A DNA stretch of 64,000 nucleotides from Neofusicoccum parvum. Its lineage: Eukaryota > Ascomycota > Dothideomycetes > Botryosphaeriales > Botryosphaeriaceae. The stretch lies in contig CP087211.1 in the NCBI GenBank assembly GCA_020912385.1, forward strand, positions 1,922,001 to 1,986,000, given 5' to 3'. The translations under genes and the position numbers were made by a program. Shown here in pieces: positions 25,461 to 37,312 of this stretch (positions within the stretch are counted from its first letter, which is position 1; each line of letters begins with the position of its first letter). The notes beneath the pieces are model-generated. The model was not told the origin of the DNA. It searched no databases and saw only the letters and a program-made list of their open reading frames with translations.

Positions 25461-28400
25461 TTACTCCGCCTCCATCCTCCCGGGCGACTCACTCCAGCTC
25501 CGCCTCACCACCCCCTCTCCCACATCAACCCCCCACCTCGCCTTTTCCTTTCCCCGCCAACCCTCCGCCTCCTCAAACTCATCCTCCCCACTCCCCTCCC
25601 CTTCTCCTGCGCTCCCCCCAACCGGCCACCACCCCAACCCCGCCCTCCCCTCCCCCCAAACCTTCGTCTCCCCCACCTTCCCAACCCCCTCCTCCCTCAA
25701 CCTCCCCACCAACGTGCTCCCCGCCACCAAACTCGCCGTCGCCGCAACACTCCCCGGATTTTTCGGCAGCACCGCCTCGCTCGGAAACCTCACCGCGACC
25801 CACACCAAACAGCACACCATGACGCCCAAACAAACCTCCAGCGCCACCGTCGACGGCCAATCCTGCGCGATCCTCGCCTGCGGAAACGCCACCACGCCAT
25901 CCAGCGCCGCCTCCGGCGCCGCATTGCCGCCGGCAGCGCTGCGCGCCCACGGCCGCAGCTGTGTCAGCATGTTGGTGGCGTAGGCGGCGCAGACGGCCTC
26001 GGCGGCGGCGGCGAAGGCGGGGCCGTCGAGCACGGCGCTGAGGTTGCCGAGCGCGTACGTCGAGTGCGACGCCAGCAGCTCGAAGAACGACGTCGAGCTG
26101 CCGCGCGTCGGCCACAGCGACCCCGAGTCCAGCATCCCCGGCGTGTCCGTCGACACGTCGTACTGGTCGTAGTGCCCCCACGCGGTCGTTTTGGCCAGCG
26201 GCGATATCCAGTACGGCGCGTTGGCGTAGCGTGCGCCGCGCGCGAGGGTGGCGCGGTCGAAGCGGATGGGGTTCCAGGAGGGGAGCGTGGTGTTGGTGGT
26301 TGAGGAGGAGGACTTGCGGGCGAAGGTGGTGTCGACGGTGACGCGGGTGAGGTTGGTGTAGCAGACGGCGGCGCGGATGGTGGGGAGGGTGGTGGTGTTG
26401 AACATGCCGGGTTCGACGACGGTCTGGCCGGTTTCGTTGACGAAGGTGTTGTTCTTGAGGTAGGTCGTGATGGGGCCGAAGTCACCAAGGAGGACCTGGT
26501 AGCCCAGGTCGTAGCGCTGGAACGTTAAGCCTTTGAAGCGGTTGGTTGCGTTGGTGCATGGCGATTGGGATGATCCGCTTAAATACTGGGTGTAGTAGTC
26601 TGACTCAGTGACGTTCATGGTCTGATTACAGGCAGCGTTGTCGCAGTAGAAGTAGAAGTCAAAATAGGGCTCGGCGCATGTGGAGTTTTCCCAGTTTGCA
26701 ATCAGCCCCATCGTAGCGGTCTTGCAGGTGACGTCGACCGCGATTGCAGGGACGTTGACTGTGATCTCACCAGTAGAAATGTCCTCGTCTTCAGCGTCAA
26801 AATCGCCGATACTCGTGAGGTTGCTGAAGACCAGGTTCTCGAGAATACCAGACTGGACCGGTATGTTGAAGTCTGGATTCATGGCCCATTCCGTGAATTG
26901 GGATGCAGTTTGGATATTTGCGGTGAGGTCCAGTGTTAGGTTCTTGCCCTCATAGTCTATTGTGTTTTCCGTATCAATAGGAAGACTGAATGTATCCTGC
27001 AGGTGGTCCACAATGCTCAAATCGACCAATGGCTGTATGTTGTGGGTTGTCTGCACGAGCTGGACATTGTAAAGACCAGCAGCCACAATCTTGATCGCGG
27101 GGATCACCAAAATGACAAACGAGGATGCAGCAACCGCAAACCCAAGTCCGTTCCTGATGGCGTGGAATGGGAGCAAGATGCTATAGGCATCCCGTAGATT
27201 GAACAAGAGAGGCTGTTTCTTCCCCTTCGATCCTTTCCACAAACTCTTGTACGGCGCCATGGTCTGCACTGATCCGTCTATTCCAGAGCAAGCATAGCCC
27301 AAGAGGAGCAGTATGACCGTTGGTACGAAGGCGAAAGCATCTGAGGCGGCAGTGGTATTTCTGCAGAGGCCGTCTCGGGCGCGTGACTGGCCCAAAAGGA
27401 CAGCCAACACTGCCATGACTGCAAGTATGGCAGCAACGACTCCCCATTTAGACCACACACGGAGTGGCAGGGGCCGGAATCCTTCATGATTGTGCGTACC
27501 GTGAGAGTTGGAGGGGACCGGATTGATGGGACCATGTTGATCTTGCTTTGTAGCCTCTAGCATGACAGAGCCGTTTGCACTGGGTTGCAGCCGCCAGACC
27601 TTGGATGACAGTGAATGCTGCATATGTTCGACTGATGATACTGCCTCTCGGGCAAAGATCCTTTCGACCTTCTTCGCGGAGGAAGCCAGAATGACGGCTC
27701 TCGACGCGATCGAGCCCGGGTCCTCCTGCAGGATAGTCTTTGGCCGGAAGAGGGTAGTCTGCAAGAGACATATAATGGCGATGAGCAGCAACGAAGCCTG
27801 GAGAGCTCTCAATGCTGTCTGACGGAGGAACATCTTGGGCCCGGAAATCCACAGCTCTCCGTCCACGTTGGCCGATGCGTTCGAGCGAGCCAGAACGTTT
27901 ACGACTTGGGCCATGATACTGGTGCTCTGGCGTTCCACAGCGGCCTTGAAAAGTTGCGGGCTGTCCAGGTACGATTCAACGTTCAAGGCAGCTTGGTCTT
28001 CTGTGAGGGATGTCGTGAAGGGATCCATGTAGTACAGCTGCACATACCACCTGACGGCATCAGTAACCGTGCTGATGTTTACGGTAGGCAAGAATTCGCC
28101 ATTGGTAAATCCGATGTCGTTTCTTGCAAACACTTCCTGACTCCGACCGTCCACAGGGTTGTTTAGGTAAAGGTAAATAGCGCTCGTCGAGGTCTTGATA
28201 TCAACCGAGGTGGGGGCTGATTGGCCCAGTTTGTACTGGAGTACCTCTCCGGTAGATTGATTTGCTCTGACGACTGCATCCTGGATGGAGAAAGTTGGAG
28301 CGCACATGACACCGACCAAGGTTGTGTTAAATTCCTCATCCTTATCACCTGGCTTCGTGATATTCGTGCGCAGCCCGAGGGTGGAAACGAGGCGCAGATC

Positions 28401-29443
28401 TGTCCCCTCTTCATCACATGCGGTCACATTTAGCCACCCTATGGCCTTTCTGTTCATGTCGTACCCCTTCCCCCATTGCATCTGCAGGTCCAGAGCACAG
28501 TTCAATTCAGGTTGGCTGCTCGTGTCGGCCTGGAAGTAGAGATTATAATCGGACTCTCCCTGCTTCCACGTGATCGGATGGCAGTTGAAGTCAGAGTGAA
28601 AGGCCCTCGTGGGCGCTTCGATAGTCGCATTTTCAGGGAGTTGAGACGTGTTGGTGAACGATTCGAAGACGTAACTATCCTTAGTCCAGGGGCCGGCTTG
28701 ACCGTTGGGTAGCTTCTCTGCAGCGACGGCGGCGTATGGCTTCTGGCCAAGATAGGTGTACGATATCGTCAGGGACTGATTTGCAGGATTTTCCAGGGTC
28801 CCATCAAAACCGAGATCAGTTGCCTTGCTGAAGGTAGCGGGGCTCGAGGACGAAGCAAAGAGGTCAGTGTACGTTAAGGCGTTGGCCACGGCGACGAGAG
28901 CTCCGCACAGGAAGCCAACAACCAGCCCAGTGAACACGGCCCAGTGTCTCCTGCGCGCCGCCGGTATGATGGAGAGGACCTCGAGGCGGGTGATGTAGTC
29001 GAGAGCAACGGAGCGGGAGCTCTTCGACCACTTGCGGGTCATGGACGACCAGGGCGTGATCTTCTTCGCGTCACTTGCAACAGCCTTGCATGCAAACCCG
29101 AGGGTGACAATTCCAACAGTAGGCGCGTATCTCGCCGCATTTATTTTGTTCATGTTGCTCGAATCCGCAGGCAGGCCATGGTTTCGTCGTACCTCCCAGT
29201 CAAGAACCTCCAGGGCGGCGGCGAAGATGACGCAGCATGCGGCCAAGGGAATGACCCGGGTCTTGCGCAGCCACGTGGGGATCCATTCGGTGGAGCGTGA
29301 GGGCGATCGATCGGAGATAAGCGAGTCCTTGAGAGAGACATCCCTCAGGCTCGTGAGCATGTATTCCTGCTCTCCTGCTATAGCCGAAAGTCAGTTCCCG
29401 AGCTCGTCGTCGGTGTCTTTTTGGCCTTACGTCGTTTCTGCAT
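25461..29443 (-). CDS. Large membrane protein with duplicated DUF3433 region
   Basis: The main exon (29374-25461, minus) is open for over 1,300 codons. A 13-nt first exon (29443-29431, encoding MQKR plus one base) joined by a GT-AG intron (29375-29430) gives the natural start, for 1,308 residues; the acceptor could be three bases further upstream. There are two similar halves: each has a membrane helix, then a segment of the type Y/F-xPTVxxxxxGxAC before a basic Pro-Tyr/Trp stretch (residues ~85-125: YAPTVGIVTLGFACKAV; about 700-750: FVPTVILLLLGYACSGID), then a long Asn-rich, probably glycosylated outer region (many N-x-T/S). That is the layout of the fungal DUF3433 family. Function unknown. 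The last ~500 bases switch to a G-rich coding strand. Confidence 0.8.
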
Positions 29444-29870
29444 GCTCGAGCCGCCACCCCAGCGATTTCGAGGAAAGGGGAAAGTGGAACACGGCGAGTG
29501 TGGCGGGCGCCAGGCTGTACATATTTTGGTGTTCAGCCCCCACGCTAATTAAAGCAGCGTCCACAACAGCGGGGCTTAGCTGGCTCGATTGCACCCTTCT
29601 GCCTAGCGCTTATGTTTCAGGCTGCTTCCTTGGACTGAACGCCTTCACCGCTGGTCGATCTGCCTGGACAGCTTCGCCAGTCGGCTTCCAATGCGGCTCG
29701 TTTGCCACTGACACGCTTCAAGGTGCTTTTCTGATGCACGGAAACGCATGGCGCGTCAAACATTCTGCTGCTGCTTAGAAGAAACGCTGCCTGGTGCAAG
29801 ATCGAGGAGATGGAGATTCACCCTTGTGTCTCGGGAAGTCATCTTCGAAGCTCAATAGCTCGCATTCTGA
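29444..29870. other. Intergenic between two minus-strand genes
   Basis: About 430 bp containing the promoter of the DUF3433 gene and the 3' end of the regulator gene. Nothing recognisable. Confidence 0.5.
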
Positions 29871-31644
29871 CTACAATTCTACAACCTTAGGCCCTTGGTG
29901 AATACTGGACAGTGAGCGGAGGTACAGATCCCGGCATGCCCCTCTGCAGAATTCGTCTGTCCACGGAAATTGCGATAGCAGCGATATCAACTCATCCTCA
30001 TCCAGTCGTCGCTGATGCATTAAATCCAGGAGATTCATTTCAAACCAAGCTCTTATCGTGCACCCTTCGCCTTGCCTGGGGGACATGACCCATCCAACGA
30101 AACAGACCCATAGCAGAGCATCCAAATGCGCTGCGTATGCCCAAATTTCGACCATACTAGGCACGTCCAGCGTTTCTTTCAGCCTAGCGGTAAAGAGGTC
30201 GTTCACAGCCATGCGGAGTGACAAGTCTCTCAAAGTAGCGAACACAAATATCTGCGCCGCTTGAGCAACAGCAGAGCAGACAATCTGTGCTGGCGTCGCG
30301 AGTAGTTGCAGCTGTTCTTTGAACTTTACCATGACCGTCAGCAATTTGTACTCAGCATAGTACAGTAGATTGCTCAGCGCTGCTCGGATCGGGCCGTTGC
30401 TCCATTGCGGATCTTGGAACAGGCTCACGTGATACAGCGCAAGCATTATCCCACTGATATCAGGGCCCAGACACGGGATACGCGATAGGCAGATCTGGTG
30501 TAGCGATACCGCCCTTTGCTGCAAATCCGGCGGTAGTGTTTCTCGCCACTCCTGCAGGGCTGCCGGCGAAGGTTCTTCATACAGCGTGGGCATAGTCACC
30601 TCTGTCGCCCGGAAGTAAAATTCGCACCAGATGAGTATCCGGGAAGGCCAATACTCAAAAGTGCCGATGCCGCCTCGCTGTTCCAACATTGTGAGCATGC
30701 CGACGTAATGCGCTGCTGATCGTTGGTATTCTCCTGCGAAGTTCTTGTTCGTGTGAGTACAAATCCTCCCATACAGAATATCGGCAGTAATGGCCTACCT
30801 CACAGGCCGCCAGTGCAGCAACAGCCGCCACAGTTGCGTCGGATATTGGTCCTCCAGACAAGATTCTCTGACTGAGAGCCTGGACCGTTCGTTGCTCCCA
30901 CAACCGGCATTCTCGGGTTATGCCAGATCCTCGAGCAGCATCACGTAGCAGCGATGTGGTGTGTAGAATGGCCATGAAAGTGATATCATCAGCGCACGCC
31001 ACCTGCCACATGGTTTTGGCCATGTCGGGCGGGCTGTCTTTCCGGTTTGCGAGCACCAATTTATCTGCCATGCATCAGCTCCCGGCCGTTCGGAGCCTTG
31101 TGTAACGCACCGTCACAGAACGGAATCTCGCTCGGACATCCCTGGAACACTTTGCCACTTGATCAGCGGGCTCCTGTTCTAGATTGTGCCCGTGCATGAA
31201 CTTACGATACTTTACAATAGCGTCGACTCCGGGACTGCCTTCCACTGGCAACACGTTGAACGGGTCCGCTCGACGCGTATCGACTCCCCAGATCGTGCGA
31301 CGATCCGAGACAAGCGCGGCGAAATCTTCCTGCCGTGATTGGATCCACTGATCGCTGTCCTCCACCTCTTTAAGCCGCTCCCTGCGCTTCTTCTCATTTG
31401 TGTGGAGCATGACATGGCTCCGGACCTCACGCTTGATTCTGTGTGGTCGCTTCCCTTGTCGCTGCCCTTGCTCGCGCTTGCTACTATTGGCATCGACCGG
31501 AACAATGAGGAGAGGCGTAATATATTGCGAAGAGGACTGGGCCACTTGAAAGGCGGGCGGCGCGGTACGTGAGTAGGGCTGGGGACTTTCAGAAGGTACG
31601 AACGTAACCGGTGCGATTTTCTGGCTCGACTGTTCTGATGACAT
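29871..31644 (-). CDS. Fungal transcription-factor-domain protein without a zinc cluster, three exons
   Basis: Minus-strand exons are 31644-31206, 31064-30799 and 30743-29871 (525 residues), with introns of 141 and 55 nt and closing phase. The N-terminus has a basic stretch (KRPHRIKREVRSHVM, then NEKKRRERLKE) but no Cys6 cluster. The C-terminal two thirds resembles the helical domain of fungal-specific regulators (PF11951-like): ACADDITFMAILHTTSLLRDA, AALAACENFAGEYQRSAAHY, MLTMLEQRGGIGTF and a long helical tail. Such proteins with an 'RSHVM' basic N-terminus are common in Pezizomycotina; DNA binding is not shown. The exon 1-2 junction was chosen because it alone keeps the phase and has good signals; an alternative is possible. 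Confidence 0.72.
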
Positions 31645-32430
31645 GGTCGCAGTGGTACAGCGAGATCCTGGAGAGGCGGTCTATCCTTGCTGTGGGAGAG
31701 ATAGGTAGCTTGCCCCGCTCCTCGTGTTTCTGCAGAGCCTCAGCCTTGCGGAGCAAATCAACAGAGTGGGATAGTCAGGTGGCCAATCAAATACCCTGTC
31801 ATGTCACTTTTCCCAAAAGGGACAACAGAGTGTCTACAAACGGCAGTGATCGGCCGGGTGTCATGCAAGCCATCTGACGGGCTGGCGTCTTACTACAACA
31901 AGGTTTCCTCCATAAAGGCTTACGCATATAGACACGAACTGTAAAGGGTAAACAGACAGCTCGATACTGTTCTGGGTCTTACGCCTCAATGCAAAATTAG
32001 ACAACCAAGAAGATGAAGATCTGTGGGGCGGAATTATTTTAGCTACGAGCTGAGAAGTAAGGCAGGCAGGGAATTATGGTGATGGCCTCGAGGGTCATCT
32101 TTTAAGAGCGTGATGGTGAGAAGTAAAATTGTCTGAACTTCTGCCAGTCTTCCACATCTTTCTTGGGTCATCCACGTGATTACAACATCGACAACCAATA
32201 CCAATCCTTGAATGGAAAGCCACGGAAACCGCAATGTCAACGGCCGTCAAAGAAGAATCTCAAAGCTCCGATGCCAATTTTGGGTAAGCTCACAGTCTTA
32301 TAGTTTACAACTTCTCTAAAGCTGAAGTATCGCTGCTATTAGGAATCTGAGCTACTCAAAACAGCTTTCATCATATCACAAAAGCCAAGATAAGCTTACC
32401 ACAACATATACGTCTCGGAATCCCATCAAA
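31645..32430. other. AT-rich intergenic DNA upstream of the regulator gene
   Basis: About 790 bp with the regulator's promoter. It is AT-rich with many stops in all frames. In the frame of the following small Cys-rich gene, codons stay open upstream to about 32,325, after a possible acceptor TTAG at 32,337-32,341, so that gene may have an upstream exon here. Confidence 0.4.
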
Positions 32431-32568
32431 ATGGATATCGGCTGGATTTGGTATTGCTGTGGATGCTGCACAGGGGGAAATCGTGCTGATTTATGGGGGA
32501 TGCATTGCCCGGTGTGCGGACACTGCTTTTGCAGCGGCTGTCCACTTGAAAAGCACGATAGAGTATAG
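32431..32568 (+). CDS. Small cysteine-rich zinc-finger-like protein, 45 residues
   Basis: An ATG at 32431 opens a 45-codon frame ending in TAG at 32566-32568. It contains nine Cys and three His: Cys 9, 10, 12, 13 and then C26-x2-C29-x-H31-C32-x-C34-x2-C37. The sequence begins MDIGWIWYCCGCCTGG and the second cluster is HCPVCGHCFCSGCPLEKH. Small fungal proteins with a Trp-x-Cys-Cys start and a CPxCxHxxCxxC cluster are known to me as a recurring unnamed type, probably zinc-binding. Chance is unlikely to place so many Cys in register in AT-rich DNA, but without ATG context, transcript or homology data this is provisional. The open frame upstream of the ATG suggests a longer protein. Confidence 0.45.
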   Translation: MDIGWIWYCCGCCTGGNRADLWGMHCPVCGHCFCSGCPLEKHDRV

Positions 32569-33610
32569 GTTAAGGTTTCATTAAGCGTCGTGAGGCTGGT
32601 CAATGTAAAATAATCATAACATACCTGAAAGTTCGTCGGACGGTTTTCGATAAGTACAAACGGAAAGACCCTAAATAGAAACAAGCAGTACAATAAGAAG
32701 AATGAATGCTGGATTTAGCTTTCCTTCTTTTCATCAAAGAAAGATCTTGCGTTACTTGAGAGTGTTCCAGAATGAGTTTGAATCGGCGTACTCTGTCGCG
32801 CTTAAGAGCAGTTATCTAATGAATTCGTATAGAGACCAAACGAGTTCCCCGCATGTTACTCAATTATCTCTCTAAACTTTCGACAAGCTATTTCTCAAAA
32901 CCGAAATAGGACTGTAAAGTTGGATACGATAAACCGCCGGTAGTAGTGGATCAATTGTGGAGCCCTTGTTGGCTCATGCATCGTGGGGGCCGAACGAGGA
33001 AGTAAGCTTCTGTCCGCCTGGAGACTTACCCAGGTCTTGGGAAGTTTGACAAATTTTGAATTTCAAGCGTTCACATGACCCTCATTCAAAAACGATGTGA
33101 TGCTGCGTCGGTTTAAGTTCAGCCGACGCGGTGTATGTACGCTTTCGCTGATAAACTACCTGCGTGTTGGTAAAGACCCACACATTGGCGCCTGAAGGAT
33201 CGAGCTTAGCTAGTGCCCTTGCACTGTGACGATCTCTTCCGGCTTGTGATTCTTAATAGATAAAGCGAAGAGGGGCGCTGGGGAAAGCAGTGTAGCCGGA
33301 TTATTGCAATTTTACCCTCGTCAAAACACCGCCTAACTTGGAAATTCGGTGGAGTTCTAGCTATCGAACTTTCTACGGTCAAATCACGTATGCGTTTTTC
33401 TTATTTGGTCCGTTCAAAATTTAAGATCATTTACAGTTTCCAGGCAACTTAAAAGGGAGCACGAAGCAACGATTCAAGCTGAATATTTCATCTGTTAAAC
33501 GCCTATTTTTCACGTCAGTGCATCTCCTGTACCACCTCTCTGAAATGTGCCTTTAGCTTTCACGTCTCGCTAACAGGGTCTAATTTGGCTATTCCAGTCG
33601 AACTACGCAA
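32569..33610. other. AT-rich gene-poor DNA
   Basis: About 1 kb with no frame of note on either strand and no repeat I can delimit. Confidence 0.5.
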
Positions 33611-33865
33611 ATGGAACAAAATTGCACAGCAACCGCTACCAACTGTTCTAATAGCACTATCGACGATGGATCCTCTGGTCATGGCGATGACCTCAATATG
33701 AGGATTGGCGTCGGCGTCGGCGTCGGCGTTGGCCTATTCATAATTTTGTTTCTGATCTATTTGTGCATTAGACGCAGGCGCCAAGAAGGGGAGTTCTCGA
33801 ATTGGTGGTTATTCAGCGGTATTACAGTGTGTTCTACTGTATCATGTGTTGAGTGTTGCATGTAA
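33611..33865 (+). CDS. Possible small single-pass membrane protein, 84 residues
   Basis: An ATG-initiated frame. Residues 1-30 are short, Asn/Thr/Ser-rich with three N-x-T/S sites. A hydrophobic segment follows (IGVGVGVGVGLFIILFLIYL), then a strongly basic IRRRRQEG and a Cys-rich tail. Outside-helix-basic order is right for a type I-like membrane protein, and the shape recalls the TM part of WSC/Mid2-like sensors. The 'VGVGVGVG' part is encoded by a GTCGGC/GTTGGC repeat, which can arise by slippage. Could be one exon of a longer gene, or chance. Confidence 0.35.
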   Translation: MEQNCTATATNCSNSTIDDGSSGHGDDLNMRIGVGVGVGVGLFIILFLIYLCIRRRRQEGEFSNWWLFSGITVCSTVSCVECCM

Positions 33866-34098
33866 CTGCAGTGATGGGCGAGGCCTTTTGGTTCTGCAAC
33901 AGTTGTAGAACAGAGGGTGCAAGTCCCAGTAATTGCTAATAACAATTAAGTTTGTCTCTTAAACTTGTTGAACGCACCGCTTACTTGGTCAAATCATGTA
34001 GTAGCGTCTTCACAACTACTCTTTCCAGTAGATGTAGCATCAACTTGAGATTTCAATTTAATATCATTAACAGTACTTCCAAACCATGGCTAGGCTTC

Positions 34099-35503
34099 CT
34101 ACTTGCATATAGTCAAACCAAGTACGGTGCAAAACCTCCAATCCCACCTTGTGGCTGTCGTCAGCTCATCCACATTCAACACCCCGACACCATTTTCTAC
34201 AAGGGTATCCCAAACCCCGTTCCTCAACGCTACCGGCCAGCTCGGGGTGCCCCAGTACCTCGACACCAACCCTTTCTCAGCCGCCACATCGCACTGCTTC
34301 TGCACCGTCTCGGCCTGCCCCCCACTCAACCCATGCCACCCCACCTTGCCGACCCCCTTCTTCATCTCCACACTCGCATAATACGAGTTCTCAGCCGTAT
34401 ACTTCCCATCATCCTCCAACTTCTCCAGCGGCGCATCATAGAACACATCCTTCACCGCCAACCCCTCAATAACCTCGAACGGCGCATCCCCGGTCGCCAC
34501 CACCGTCACCGGCCGCACCACCCTCGTCGCATTCGCCCCATCCCAATACGTCAACCAGCCCCTCTCCCTCAACGGCTCCAAATCGCGCTGCACCCCCTCC
34601 CACACCCGCGCATCCCCCTCCTTAAAATCCAGCAACAGCACCACCGTCGTCTCCGGGCTCTCCTCAAACACGCCCGCGGCGGCGGCGGCGCTCCCATTCG
34701 CCTTGTTCGCCTCCTCCAGCACGGCAACCAGCGGCGCCACATACAGCGCCGCCAGAGTCCGCGCGCCATCCAGGCTCCGCCGCTCGTGCCCGACCAGCAG
34801 GCTCGCGTTGGCGTTGGCGTTGCCGCCCGGCAGCCACACGTCGGCCTCGACGCTGGCGCAGCCGGCTGCCAGCGCTGTGAACAGCGGCACCGGCCGCCAG
34901 TAGTCGTTGTGGCTGTGGCACCGCACCGGCTGGATCCCGGCGCTGAAGGACGTGAGCCAGGTGGCTGAGGGCGTGGAGTCGGCGGGTGTGCGCCAGGTTG
35001 AGAGGAGTGTGCGGACGCCGGCGGGGGCGGGGGTGGGGGGTGAGAGGCGGGTGAGGAGGGCGGCGACGAGGGAGAGCCAGGTGCTGTGGTTGGTGGGGTT
35101 AGTATGAGCGGGGACGGAGGGTAGTGGAGAGGGAGAGTAGTGGAGAGGGAGGGTAGGGGAGTGAGAGGGAGGGAGGGAGGCTGGAGGCTGTGTAGGAGGG
35201 GTAGGCAGGAGGGACAGGTAGGAGTTAGGGGAAGACTGACAGGTAGAGACAAGTGGCGATGATACCGATGATGATGAGGACGACGAGGATGATGCGCCAT
35301 CTTCTCTTTGTGGGCCAGCAGCGGCGTTTAGTTGAGGGGTGAGGCGGCCGTTGAGGACGCGTGGCTAAGAGCTTGAGTCTCTTGAATGTGAAGGGGCGGG
35401 TTTGAGGTCTCGAGGGCTGGGAGCGCTCGGGATCTGATGTGCTGAGAAACTCGTCATTGCTTCGACCTGAGTCTGAGCTGCAGTCGCTGTCGTGGTACGC
35501 CAT
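34099..35503 (-). CDS. AIM6: AIM6-like PLC-type phosphodiesterase, membrane-anchored, two exons
   Basis: Minus-strand exons are 35503-35241 and 35083-34099; intron 35084-35240 has a TACTAAC-like branch site and a CAG acceptor. Product 415 residues. Residues ~70-88 form a membrane anchor (RIILVVLIIIGIIATCLYL) after a basic cytoplasmic tail. The catalytic-type domain starts with CHSHNDYWRPVPLFTAL, then GCASVEADVWLP and LLVGHERRSL, followed by RTLAALYVAPL and VVLLLDFKEGDARVWE, as in yeast Aim6 and its homologues (TIM-barrel PLC-like/GDPD-like fold). Enzyme activity is not established for this family; the yeast name comes from altered mitochondrial inheritance in the mutant. The second half of the coding strand is G-rich after a C-rich first half. 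Confidence 0.85.
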
Positions 35504-37312
35504 GGCCGAAGTGAATAGAACAAGAGCTGAGAGGGAAGGAAGAAAGATATCTTTGAGAGTGAGTTGGATGGTACGAGATGAAATGGAAAATACGGGAACC
35601 CATCAGCCAGGAAGACAGCCTTGGAGCATACGGGTCAGTCAGCTGGTGTCTCTGCCATCGTGTTTTTATTCTAGTGTCACCGTGTTGCCATTTTCGTAGT
35701 GCTGTGCCCCACCAACACCGCACTCTGGCGGGAGGCGGCACTGTGCATCCCAGCGCCAACAAACGGACCAAATACCGCAAGGCTGAGACGAAACGTGCTA
35801 GGAGCTGGCGGAGACAGAGATGCTGTGTTCCATGCTGGGGTGGAAGGGTGAACGCTGACAGCTGCATGACGCTCAAAAGCAGCAGTGGAGAGACGAAGGA
35901 TGGAGGATCATGGTGGCGATACACTCAACTGCAGCTGAAGTAGGCCGGAGAAATGAAAATAAAAGAACAACAGCAGAAGACGGGGGGTTGGCTGCGCCGC
36001 ATCCTCTGGGAAGATTCGGAGGTTTGAGGCTGTTCAGCTGTGTTGGCGGCGCGGACGGCCCTTGAAAGCCGTGGTCGCGAAATTTGCACAGGCTTGTGAT
36101 TCCCGTGATCCTTCGCTGCAAGCTCCTGTGTATGTAAGCAGGCTTCTGCTTGGTTTGCGATGGAGAGGGAAGCGTGGGGCCCGGCTGGAGCGTGGCAATC
36201 CCTGTTTCCATAACGTGAAGAGCCACGGCATTCGCTGGGCCCGTGCTTAAGCAGTAGCAATCCGAGACATTGCGAGCGATAAACCGGCGGTGCTGATTGG
36301 CGTGTGTCTGGTGTTGGTGCAACGTGGTGGCCACGAAGTGAAGAGGCCGGCGTGCACCGTGCGCACTCAGCCCCCGCGGCAGCCTGCAAGTGACGAGCAA
36401 CGCTCAGCCCCGCTTCCCACCGGCGCTCAGCCTTGCTGAGCCGGGGCCGCCGCTTGTTCCATCGGCACCTGTTACTATTGGTAGATTTCGGATGATCTCG
36501 TACGGTGTCCCGGAGCGGTAGGCGGGCCCCCGAGTAGCGCTAAGCCTTGAAGTCTTGCGAAGGCAGAACTTTAATCACGATGCCGATCGTTTCAAGATGT
36601 GCGGTTACAGACAGGCTGTGCGCCTGTTTCTTCGCAGCTGCGCAACGGGAGAAGTCCGCTGCACGTAAGCTATGCGCCCGTTGCGGTTATGGTTTATGCC
36701 GTGTTCGCATCTCCCGCTGAGTGGCTGCTCTTCACGCGTGCAAGCACGTGCATCATTCGCGCAACACAAAACCAGCCAGACACCCAGAAGGCCGCTGAAG
36801 GTGGTGAAATCTCTGGGGCAGGCTCGGGGATCCATTGAGCAGCCGCATCCATGGTGCGGGCCGTTGGCCGGGCGGTCTGACGGGCCGGAACGGTTTCAAC
36901 TTTGCAGTGACGACGATAAGCCCTAGCCCCGAAACGGCATCCTTCCTCATTGAGTTAGCAGCGTCGTCTGGTTGCGGCAGGGGGAGGGGCCAAGGCCAAG
37001 GCGGCCTCTTGCTCCAGCCACCCGGCCCGTGCGTGCAGACCACTCCTTACGTAGAACCACACCCGTATTGAGATCACGGATTCCCTCGGCTCGGGCGTCG
37101 TTCGTGGACGGTGGGGCGTTCTGAGCCTTGCCGGCTAATGCACGCTTACGAGAGAGAGTGTGAAGATGCAAATCATATATCCATTGCTACCGGCCTCGCG
37201 CAGCCTCCGGGGCTGTTAATCCAAGAAAAAGACATGCTCCTGCCAAACTAAAACCGAAGATGCTTCTACCTCCTGCCCAACCCCACAATGAAAAAAGATG
37301 CTGTCTGGTCGC
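35504..37312. other. Intergenic region upstream of AIM6, no gene seen
   Basis: 1.8 kb between two minus-strand genes. Several frames of up to about 175 codons (for example at 35873-36400, minus) lack domain content and consistent codon use. I find no RNA gene or repeat. Confidence 0.5.

Noticed and set aside
33952..34968. 338-codon plus-strand frame opposite AIM6
   Set aside because: Pro/His/Arg-rich shadow with no domain.
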